In this document: positions 28,197 through 34,925 of the stretch, in pieces
Layout: every line of letters begins with the position of its first letter
How positions within the stretch are numbered: position 1 is the stretch's first letter
Translations under genes and position numbers: made by a program
Notes under the pieces: generated by a model
Seen by the model: the letters and a program-made list of their open reading frames with translations, nothing else
Databases searched by the model: none
What the model was told of the DNA's origin: nothing
DNA from: Roseateles sp. YR242
GTDB lineage: Bacteria > Pseudomonadota > Gammaproteobacteria > Burkholderiales > Burkholderiaceae_C
Length of the DNA: 64,000 nucleotides
Reading direction: 5' to 3'
Assembly (NCBI RefSeq): GCF_900109745.1
Contig: NZ_FOAV01000002.1
Location: 186,001 to 250,000, forward strand

Positions 28197-28835
28197 TTAC
28201 CTGGGCTGGCCGCAGTGCCCCAGCGCCAGGGCCAGCGCCGGGCTGCGCAGCTCATCCAGCGACACCATGCCGTAGACGCAGGTGTCGCGCGGATCTGCAC
28301 CGACGCCCAGCATGTCGTTGCGCAGCGTGCCTTCCAGCGTGAAGCCACAGCGTTCGGCCACGGCACGGCTGGCCAGGTTGAGGGCATCCACACGGATCTC
28401 CACGCGCATGGCCCGGAACTGGGTGAAAGCCATGCGCGCCAGCGCCGTCACGGCTTCGCTGGCCAGGCCGCGGCCGGTGGCGTCCGGGGCCAGCCAATAG
28501 CCGATCTCGAAACGCCGGGCCGCCCAGTCCACCCGCATCAGACCCGCACCGCCCGACAGGCGCCCCGGCGCGCCGTCCGCCGCGCGTTCATACAGAAAGT
28601 AGGCCAGATGCTGGCGGGTGAGGAACTCGGCCAGCATGCGTCGCACTACCGCCTCGGACTCCTCCACACTGGGCATCTCCTGCGCCCACGGCATCCAGGG
28701 CCGCAGGTGCGCCAGGGAGCGCTGGATAGCCAGGTTCAGCACAGGGCCGTCTCCCACGCGGGGAATGGTGAGCAGGACATGGTCCGTGCTCAGCAGTTCC
28801 GCCACCTGGATGAGGACGGGATCGTTGTTTTTCAT
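28197..28835 (-). CDS. GNAT N-acetyltransferase, RimJ/RimL type
   Basis: This 212-residue acetyltransferase resembles the RimJ/RimL group that acetylates protein N-termini or small amines. Recognisable elements are FEIGYWLAPDATGRGLASEA (beta4 and the acetyl-CoA loop), VEIRVDALNLASRAVAE and RCGFTLEGTLRND. It ends 9 nt before the convergent ugpQ stop, and its start lies 30 nt from the MFS gene stop on the same strand, so it is probably cotranscribed with that exporter gene. The acceptor substrate is unknown. Confidence 0.85.
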   Translation of the reverse strand: MKNNDPVLIQVAELLSTDHVLLTIPRVGDGPVLNLAIQRSLAHLRPWMPWAQEMPSVEESEAVVRRMLAEFLTRQHLAYFLYERAADGAPGRLSGGAGLMRVDWAARRFEIGYWLAPDATGRGLASEAVTALARMAFTQFRAMRVEIRVDALNLASRAVAERCGFTLEGTLRNDMLGVGADPRDTCVYGMVSLDELRSPALALALGHCGQPR

Positions 28836-28867
28836 GATGGTCGGAGAGTTCGCGAGGGGAAACCTCG

Positions 28868-30232
28868 TCAGTTGCCGTTCACCGACTGCAGGTTCAGGCC
28901 GCCCGGCTGGGTCTCCACGCCCAGCATTTGATGCTCGTCCGCCACGCTGGGCAATGTTTTCACTGAACGGATGGCGCGCAACTGCCAGGCCACCAGGGTC
29001 AGCACCAGTGCGCCAATGCCGGAGAACAGCAGGGCCGCCCGCAGGCTCACATGCTCACCCAGCCAGCCGCCCAGCAAGGCGCCCGGACCAGCGGGGAGCA
29101 GCGTGAGCCAGCGCATGGTGCTGGTCATGCGGCCCAGCAGCGGGGCGGGCGTGACGGCCTGGCGCAAGGACAGGAAGTTGATGAAGATCAGCACCGCGCC
29201 GACCCCGAAGGCAAACAGCGCAAAGCCGAAGGCCGCGACGCCCCACGCGTTGACCGGTGCCACGGCCAGCACGATCCAGCCCAGGCTGCTGATGCCGAAA
29301 CCCGTGACCAGGCAAGGGCCAGGCCCCAGCCAGCGGCTGATGCGGTGGCCGAAGATGCTGGCCAGGACGGTGCCGGCCCCGAGCGCCACGTAGGACAAGC
29401 CCACGCTCTGCGCGGACAGGCCCAGCACCCGGGTGGCAAACAGGATCTGCACGACCTGGGCGGCCTGGTTGCACATCTGCCAGCCGCCCACGGCCACGGC
29501 CAGACTCAGCAGCAGGCGATGGCGGCAGACAAAGCCGACCCCAGCGGTCAGGTCCCGCCAGAAGTGCGAGCGCTTGGGGCGATGCAGTTGCTCGCGCACA
29601 TGGACGCCGCGCAGGATCAGGGCCGAACTGAGCAGCAGCAGGGCATCCACGGCCAGGGCCAGGGGCGCACCCAACAGCTTGATCAGCGCACCCGCCACGC
29701 CCGGGCCGGCGACTTCAGCGCCAGAGGAGGCCAGGGCGTTCTTGGCGTGCGCCTCCACCAGGCGATCCGGGCTGACCACCTGGGTCAGCACGATCTGCGC
29801 GGCACTGCCGGCCACGGTGTAGACCGTGCCCAGAAGAAAGGCCACGAAGTACAGCCACGGCATGCCCAGCCAGCCGGCCCAGGCGGCCACCGGTACGCTG
29901 CCCACGGCGAAGGCCAGCGTGATCTCGCCCACCACGTAGACCGGCAGCTTGCGCACCCGGTCCAGCCACACGCCGCTGGGCAGCGAGAACAGCACAAACG
30001 GGACGATCTCCATGGCGGTGAGCCAACCCATCTGGGTGGGCGAGGCATGCAGCAGCACGGCCGCCGTCAGGGGCAGCGCCAGCATGGTGATCTGCCCGCC
30101 CAGCGAGCTGATCAGGATGGAGGACCAGAGGCGGCGGTAGACGAGGTCTCGCAGCAGATCACCGCTGGGGAGACGACACAGGTCGAGGAAACGATCGACG
30201 AGTGAGGAGGAAACGAACTGCCTGGCGGGCAT
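28868..30232 (-). CDS. MFS transporter (EntS/MFS_3-like exporter)
   Basis: This is a 454-residue membrane protein with about twelve hydrophobic helices and the MFS-3 style N-terminal segment RRLWSSILISSLGGQITMLA. The loop after helix two, LPSGVWLDRVRKLPVYV, carries the MFS motif A pattern. The family exports small molecules such as siderophores or drugs. A GNAT acetyltransferase gene follows 32 nt downstream, a pairing common in resistance or metabolite-export loci, but the substrate cannot be named. The last 30 residues are hydrophilic. Confidence 0.85.
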   Translation of the reverse strand: MPARQFVSSSLVDRFLDLCRLPSGDLLRDLVYRRLWSSILISSLGGQITMLALPLTAAVLLHASPTQMGWLTAMEIVPFVLFSLPSGVWLDRVRKLPVYVVGEITLAFAVGSVPVAAWAGWLGMPWLYFVAFLLGTVYTVAGSAAQIVLTQVVSPDRLVEAHAKNALASSGAEVAGPGVAGALIKLLGAPLALAVDALLLLSSALILRGVHVREQLHRPKRSHFWRDLTAGVGFVCRHRLLLSLAVAVGGWQMCNQAAQVVQILFATRVLGLSAQSVGLSYVALGAGTVLASIFGHRISRWLGPGPCLVTGFGISSLGWIVLAVAPVNAWGVAAFGFALFAFGVGAVLIFINFLSLRQAVTPAPLLGRMTSTMRWLTLLPAGPGALLGGWLGEHVSLRAALLFSGIGALVLTLVAWQLRAIRSVKTLPSVADEHQMLGVETQPGGLNLQSVNGN

Positions 30233-30795
30233 GGTGAAACTCCGGGTGGATTCCGGTGGGGACCTGGGACTGACGAAACGGGCACGTCGGGCGGGCGTGC
30301 GGTGCGACAGGAGGTGGCTGGGGCGTGGGCGCCGGTGGTGGACGCTGGTGGTGGGCGCTGGGGTGGGCGGTGTGCTTGAGCCGAGGCGGCCGGACGTCCG
30401 TGAGGGAGACTTGCCCCCGACGCTCGTCCAACCCTACGGACTACAAGCACTACACGCCCTGCACGGGCTTCACGAGCCACGCGGGTGACCTGGACTCCAC
30501 GACCCTCAGCGCACGCCTGCGTTCAGGGAGGGTCGGCATCGAAGACGATGCCGATGACGCGTGGTCAGGGTCGTCGCAGCATGGGCGCCCCGCCCTGCGC
30601 ATGCACGGGCGCTACCACCGACGTCGTGGCGTCAGGTCGGGTGCGGTCGAGCAGCTTGGTCATGGGCAGCATCCGGGTAAGGCAGGAGAGTCTGGATGCT
30701 AGCAGGGGCGGGTTCTCCCCTACAAGTGAAGAACGGCACGGTGGCTGTGGTGTTCGTGCACATCTGCGGCACCTCCGCACCCGGGCCGCCGCGCA
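30233..30795. other. 563-nt gap without a recognised gene
   Basis: This is GC-rich sequence between the MFS gene and the gamma-glutamyltransferase gene. It includes simple GGTGG/GTGGGCG-rich stretches near 30320-30375. The open frames here lack ribosome sites and recognisable motifs, and I see no convincing gene or RNA. It should hold the promoter of the minus-strand MFS gene. Confidence 0.4.
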
Positions 30796-32421
30796 CTACC
30801 AGCCGGCAGCGGCGCCATCCCGGCGCGGGTCGCTGGCGGCGACATAGCCGTCCACGGCTGGGTCACCCAGGCGCCAGATGAATTGGCCGGCGCCGAAGTC
30901 CTGGTAGCTGTCGTGGATGTCGCCGACCTGGTGGCCCAGTTGGCGCAGGCCTTCGACGGTGGCGGGGTCCATGCTGGGCTCCACGTTGATCGACAGGCCT
31001 TCGTTGAAGCGCCAGCGGGGCGCGTCGCAGGCCGCCTGGGGATGCTGGTGATAGTCGAGCATGCGCACCAGCGTCTGCATGTGGCCCTGCGGCTGCATGT
31101 TGCCGCCCATCACGCCGTAGCTCATCTGGGGCTGGCCGTCCTTCATCAGGAAGGCGGGGATGATGGTGTGGAAGGGGCGTTTGCCCGGCGCCACCTGATT
31201 GGGGTGGCCCGCCTCGCGCGTGAAGCCGAACCCACGGTTCTGCAGCGACAGGCCGTAGCCCGGCACCACGACGCCAGAACCAAAGCCCATGTAATTGCTC
31301 TGGATGAAGCTGACCATCATGCCGGACTCGTCGGCGGTCGTCAGGTAGATGGTGCCGCCCTTGACCGGGTTGCCGGCCTTGAAGTCCTGGGCGCGGTTCG
31401 GGTCGATCAGGCGGGCGCGGGTGGCGAGGTAGCCGGGGTCCAGCATCTCGTCGGCCTGCACGCGCATGGCGCGCGAATCAGCGACATGGCGGTAGACATC
31501 GGCAAAGGCGAGCTTCATGGCCTCGATCTGCAGGTGCTGGGAGGCGACGCTGTCGACCGGCAGCGCGGCCAGGTCGAACTGCTTGAGGATGCCCAGGGCC
31601 ATCAATGCGGCAATGCCCTGGCCGTTGGGCGGGATCTCATGCAGGGTGTGGCCGGCGTAATCCATGGAGAGGGTCTGCACCCACTCCGGCCGGTAGGCGG
31701 CGAAGTCGGCCGCCGTCATGGCGGCGCCGCTCTCCTTGGCAAATGCCTCCACGGCGGCAGCGATCTCGCCACGGTAGAAGGCCTCGCCGCGGGTCTCGGC
31801 GATCAGGCGCAGGCTGCGGGCGGCATCAGGGAAGCAGAAACGCTCGCCCACCTGTGGCGCACGCCCCCGAGGCAGGAAGGCCTGTGCGAAGCCCGGCTGG
31901 CTGACCAGGTCCGCCACCTCAGCAGCCATGGCCCATTTGCTCTGCACCACCAGAGGCACCGCGTAACCACGCTCCGCAATCTCGATGGCAGGCGCCAGCA
32001 GATCGGCAAAGGGCAGCTTGCCGTAGCGCTCACTCAATGCCGCCCAGGCGCCGACTGCACCGGGCACGGTGACTGCGTCCCAGCCTCGGCGGGGCAGCGA
32101 CAGGCCTTCCCCATGACGGCGGTCGAAATACGCCGGCGACCAGGCCTGCGGTGCCTGCCCGGAAGCATTGAGCCCCTGCAGCGACTGGCCATCCCAGACG
32201 ATGGCAAACGCGTCGGAGCCCAGGCCATTGCTGCACGGCTCCACCAGGGTCATGCAGGCGGCGGCGGCGATGGCGGCGTCCACCGCATTGCCGCCCTGGC
32301 CCAGGATGCGCAGACCCGCCTGCGCGGCCAGCGGATGGGAGGTGGACACGATATTGCGTGCGAATACCGGGGTGCGGACGCTGGGGTAGCCACGGGTCCA
32401 GTCGAAGGCGTGCGAAGGCAT
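30796..32421 (-). CDS. gamma-glutamyltransferase family protein
   Basis: This is a 541-residue Ntn-hydrolase of the gamma-glutamyltranspeptidase family, which cleaves gamma-glutamyl amides such as glutathione. The N-terminal part shows ARNIVSTSHPLAAQAGLRIL and GGNAVDAAIAAAACMTLVEP. The predicted autoprocessing site is the threonine in KGGTIYLTTAD, followed by the small-subunit motif NYMGFGSGVVVPGYG. No signal peptide is evident, in contrast to periplasmic GGTs, so it may be a cytoplasmic YwrD-like member. It is monocistronic, with its promoter in the gap toward 32560. Confidence 0.88.
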   Translation of the reverse strand: MPSHAFDWTRGYPSVRTPVFARNIVSTSHPLAAQAGLRILGQGGNAVDAAIAAAACMTLVEPCSNGLGSDAFAIVWDGQSLQGLNASGQAPQAWSPAYFDRRHGEGLSLPRRGWDAVTVPGAVGAWAALSERYGKLPFADLLAPAIEIAERGYAVPLVVQSKWAMAAEVADLVSQPGFAQAFLPRGRAPQVGERFCFPDAARSLRLIAETRGEAFYRGEIAAAVEAFAKESGAAMTAADFAAYRPEWVQTLSMDYAGHTLHEIPPNGQGIAALMALGILKQFDLAALPVDSVASQHLQIEAMKLAFADVYRHVADSRAMRVQADEMLDPGYLATRARLIDPNRAQDFKAGNPVKGGTIYLTTADESGMMVSFIQSNYMGFGSGVVVPGYGLSLQNRGFGFTREAGHPNQVAPGKRPFHTIIPAFLMKDGQPQMSYGVMGGNMQPQGHMQTLVRMLDYHQHPQAACDAPRWRFNEGLSINVEPSMDPATVEGLRQLGHQVGDIHDSYQDFGAGQFIWRLGDPAVDGYVAASDPRRDGAAAGW

Positions 32422-32661
32422 GAGGTCTCCAAAGACACAGAGGCGGCCGCTCGATCATCACCAGGGTAGAGCGCTCGGCCGATCTTTGTGAGCAATCTTG
32501 GCCCGATCCCTCACGACGCACCAGCGGGCAACACCTGCCCCGGCCTTCGACGTTGCTGAACCGTGAAGGTAACGCAATGCAAAGCGGCCAGATTCATGTC
32601 AACACCGTGTCATCAGGTGGCGTTGTTTGCTCACCTTGTTCAACAGCCCTGGAGCACCCAG

Positions 32662-32928
32662 ATGCAAGCCCTGAAGACCGTGAAGACCCTGTCCCTGATC
32701 CCCGCACTGCTGATCGCCGGTGCAGTCATGGCGCAGACGCCTGCCGCTCCCGCCGCCGCTCCCGCGCCGGCCAAGACCGAAGCCAAGGCAGAGGTCAAGC
32801 CCGCCCCCAAGACGGAAGCCAAGGCCGAAGGCGCTACTGAAAAGAAGGTTGCCACCAAGCACAAGAGCGGCACCAAGCATCACAAGGCCGAGAAGACCGC
32901 TGACAAGGCTTCCGAAGCCGCCAAGTAA
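32662..32928 (+). CDS. small secreted Ala/Lys/Pro-rich protein
   Basis: This is an 88-residue protein with a clear signal peptide (MQALKTVKTLSLIPALLIA, cleavage after VMA). The mature part is a low-complexity basic polypeptide built of Ala, Pro, Glu and Lys blocks (KTEAKAEVKPAPKTEAKAE, then HKSGTKHHKAEK). The ATG at 32662 is preferred because the signal peptide begins there, although the frame is open to 32563. It is compositionally like acid-shock or histone-like secreted proteins, but I do not recognise a family. A cluster of hairpins follows its stop. Confidence 0.6.
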   Translation: MQALKTVKTLSLIPALLIAGAVMAQTPAAPAAAPAPAKTEAKAEVKPAPKTEAKAEGATEKKVATKHKSGTKHHKAEKTADKASEAAK

Positions 32929-32942
32929 GAGTTCAAGGTTGG

Positions 32943-33046
32943 TGGCGCCGCCTCGAGCGCGGCGCCATCTCCGGACAGCCGCTCTTCGGGGCGGCTGTGG
33001 TCGTTGTGCGAGAGGAATCGAACAAGGTGAAGACGCCTCTCGCACA
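32943..33046 (+). other. three consecutive inverted repeats downstream of the small secreted protein
   Basis: Perfect stems occur at 32943-32967 (TGGCGCCGC / GCGGCGCCA), 32975-32998 (ACAGCCGC / GCGGCTGT) and 33005-33046 (TGTGCGAGAGG / CCTCTCGCACA, 20-nt loop). None has a clear U-run. They could be termination or stabilising structures, or a small structured RNA. Confidence 0.5.
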
Positions 33047-33058
33047 GCACCACGCCCC

Positions 33059-33094
33059 ATAAAAAACCGCAGCCACCGTTGCCGGTGCTGCGGT
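33059..33094 (-). terminator. terminator for minus-strand transcription (bfd side)
   Basis: The stem ACCGCAGC / GCTGCGGT has an inner CCGG-type pairing. On the minus strand it is followed by TTTTTTATG. It lies about 180 nt beyond the bfd stop and faces the end of the plus-strand small gene. Confidence 0.75.
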
Positions 33095-33275
33095 ATGGGA
33101 TGGATGCTTCTCTGATCGGGCTTGAAGGATGGACGATCGGCCTGCCCGCCGAAGGTCCTCAAGCATCCGTTGGAAGCTCTCGGAGTGTTGGATGGTGGTG
33201 GCCAAGCCGGCGCTGCCACAGCGCCTGACTGGCACGCACCGGAATATTGATCAGTTTTGAGTGCCTGGTAGGCAA

Positions 33276-33521
33276 TCAGGCTGCCTGGGCCACACGCGCG
33301 ATCGGGATGACGCGCGATGAGGAAGTTGCGCAGCTCACGCCGTGAGCGGCCGCGCAGGCTTGCAACGCTTCGTCGAACACCTGACGCGCGCAATCGTGGC
33401 AACTGCCGCAGGCGGACGCCACATGGGTTTCGTCCTGCAGCAGGTCGAAGTTGTGAACGCCCTCGGCCACGCTACGGCGGATGTCGCGGTCGGAAACTCG
33501 ATGGCAGAGGCAGAGGATCAT
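33276..33521 (-). CDS. bfd: bacterioferritin-associated ferredoxin
   Basis: This 81-residue 2Fe-2S protein donates electrons to bacterioferritin so stored iron can be released. The four cluster cysteines are visible as Cys4, Cys6, Cys38 and Cys41 (CLCHRVSD and ACGSCHDC). The first residues MILCLCHRVSDRDIR are typical of Bfd. A start three codons further upstream (MPP) is equally possible. The C-terminal tail of about 20 residues is somewhat longer than in the short Bfd proteins. It lies on the same strand as bfr, 255 nt beyond it, with a terminator between, so it is probably transcribed separately. Confidence 0.93.
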   Translation of the reverse strand: MILCLCHRVSDRDIRRSVAEGVHNFDLLQDETHVASACGSCHDCARQVFDEALQACAAAHGVSCATSSSRVIPIARVAQAA

Positions 33522-33721
33522 GGGTGGCATTCGCAGCCGTTCATGGGATGCCGCAGATGCTAACGCAAACAAGAACTCCTCTCAATTGGAAGCCAAAATC
33601 CTTTGGTTTTGTCGGACAAGTGGCGAACCTTGCGATGCCAAGTGCGCCTAAAAACAGCACCGCCCGGCTCATTCTTCTGCGGCAGGAGCGCGCTGCGAGC
33701 CCCTGATGACGCCCAGCGGCC

Positions 33722-33748
33722 ATAAAAAAACCCCGCCAAGGCGGGGCT
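33722..33748 (-). terminator. rho-independent terminator of bfr
   Basis: The hairpin CCCCGCC / GGCGGGG lies about 30 nt past the bfr stop. It is followed on the minus strand by seven T residues. Confidence 0.88.
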
Positions 33749-33776
33749 TCGAGAGGGGCGCTGTACCGCTGCGAGC

Positions 33777-34259
33777 TCAGTCCGCCGGGCCGTCGCCGAC
33801 CTGGCTCTGCAGCCAATTTTGCTCGCCGATCTGGGCCACCAGCTCGATCTGCGTTTCCAGGTGGTCAATGTGGTCCTCGGTGTCCTTCAGGATCTCTTCC
33901 AGGACTTCCCGCGACACATAGTCACGCACCGATTCGCAGTGGGCGATGGCTTCTTTCAGCAGCGGGTGGGAACCCGTTTCGATCTTCAGGTCGCAGTGCA
34001 GCACTTCCACCGCGTTCTCGCCGATGAAGAGCTTGCCCAGGTCCTGCAGGTTCGGCAGGCCTTCGAGCATCAGGATGCGATCCATCAGCTTGTCGGCATG
34101 CTTCATTTCTTCGATGGATTCCTCGTACTCGTGCTTGGCCAGGCGCTCGAAGCCCCAGCTCTTGAGCATGCGGTAGTGCAGGAAATATTGGTTGATGGCT
34201 GTCAGCTCGTTCTTGAGCTGGAGATTCAGGTACTCGATGACCTTGGCGTCGCCCTTCAT
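33777..34259 (-). CDS. bfr: bacterioferritin
   Basis: This 160-residue iron-storage protein forms heme-containing 24-subunit shells. The diiron ligands seen are Glu18, Glu51, His54, Glu94 and His130, and the heme-ligand Met52 is present. At the position of E. coli Glu127 the sequence has Thr127 followed by Glu128 (DTEDH), so that ferroxidase ligand is altered or shifted; this comparison is from memory. The gene lies head-to-head with the heme uptake locus, placing iron storage beside iron import. A strong terminator follows. Confidence 0.95.
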   Translation of the reverse strand: MKGDAKVIEYLNLQLKNELTAINQYFLHYRMLKSWGFERLAKHEYEESIEEMKHADKLMDRILMLEGLPNLQDLGKLFIGENAVEVLHCDLKIETGSHPLLKEAIAHCESVRDYVSREVLEEILKDTEDHIDHLETQIELVAQIGEQNWLQSQVGDGPAD

Positions 34260-34316
34260 GTTCTTCTCCTCAAAGGAAATCCGAAATCCGACAAAAACCG
34301 ATAAAGCCGGGCGCGA

Positions 34317-34365
34317 GGAACCTCTGCATCACTCCCGCGCGACGAGGGAGTGATGCAGAGGTTCC
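34317..34365. repeat. fold-back repeat, copy D (bare-ended type I remnant)
   Basis: This is a perfect 20-bp inverted repeat (GGAACCTCTGCATCACTCCC and its complement) separated by 9 nt. The arm matches the terminal repeat of the larger type I elements at 12013-12172 and 8083-8241, but the interior is gone. It lies between bfr and the hemP promoter. Confidence 0.85.
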
Positions 34366-34519
34366 CTGGACCCGCAATGCGCGGATTCTCGTTCAGTCCC
34401 TATCGCCTGTGGGGACAAGACCCGGCACTGCCGCTCTTTTTGCGAAGCGTTCGCAGCCGCAGTCGCACCCATCGACGCCAGGCGTCAGCAGCGCCAGAAC
34501 ATCAATTCTCAGATTTCTG

Positions 34520-34549
34520 TTGATATTGCGAATCGTTCTCATCTAAGAT
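34520..34549 (+). promoter_or_regulatory. hemP promoter with overlapping Fur box
   Basis: A sigma70-like promoter reads TTGATA - 18 nt - TAAGAT. The spacer holds GATATTGCGAATCGTTCTC (34522-34540), which matches the Fur consensus at 14 of 19 positions by my count. The -10 box ends only 6 nt before the annotated hemP ATG. Confidence 0.7.
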
Positions 34550-34555
34550 GCACTC

Positions 34556-34789
34556 ATGACTGCTTATCACACCACCCACACCGAGGCCCTGCAGGCCGCC
34601 GCGCTGGACATCAGCGCGCGCGTGGCCGCGTCAGGATCGTCGCGCCCGGATGCGACTCCCCTGCCCCAGCGGCGGCGCGTCAACAGCCAGGCACTGTTGG
34701 GCAACGAGCGGGAGGTGGAGATCGAGCACGCCGGTCAGTTGTACCGGCTGCGCCTGACCTCGCTCGGCAAGCTCATCCTCACCAAATAA
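34556..34789 (+). CDS. hemP: hemin uptake protein HemP/HmuP
   Basis: This 77-residue protein carries the HemP core at its C-terminus (RRRVNSQALLGNEREVEIEH, then GQLYRLRLTSLGKLILTK). In beta- and alphaproteobacteria HemP/HmuP proteins sit at the head of heme uptake operons and some activate the receptor gene. No ribosome site precedes the ATG, and the promoter leaves almost no leader, so translation may be leaderless. A GTG at 34622 would give a more typical 55-residue protein. A terminator separates it from hmuR. Confidence 0.9.
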   Translation: MTAYHTTHTEALQAAALDISARVAASGSSRPDATPLPQRRRVNSQALLGNEREVEIEHAGQLYRLRLTSLGKLILTK

Positions 34790-34805
34790 CGCTGTCATCC
34801 ATACG

Positions 34806-34840
34806 GGCTCCCGCGTTCTCGCGGGAGCCTTCCTTTTCCT
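34806..34840 (+). terminator. hairpin terminator or attenuator between hemP and hmuR
   Basis: A 9-bp stem (GGCTCCCGC / GCGGGAGCC) with a 6-nt loop is followed by TTCCTTTTCC. It would reduce read-through from the hemP promoter into the receptor gene. Confidence 0.75.
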
Positions 34841-34925
34841 AGACCTTCAGGTCCGTCTCACCGACGGCCACCGCACCAGCCCGCGTTCTGCCAGCCCGTG
34901 CGAGATCCATTAGGACCTCTGCACC

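Noticed and set aside
29051-30205. A 384-codon plus-strand frame opposite the MFS gene
   Set aside because: The translation is Gln/His/Ala-rich with no membrane segment or motif, whereas the minus strand gives a regular twelve-helix transporter.
30233-30795. Short open frames in the gap before the gamma-glutamyltransferase gene
   Set aside because: There is no ribosome site, conserved motif or plausible codon pattern; they are explained by GC-rich sequence with few stop codons.
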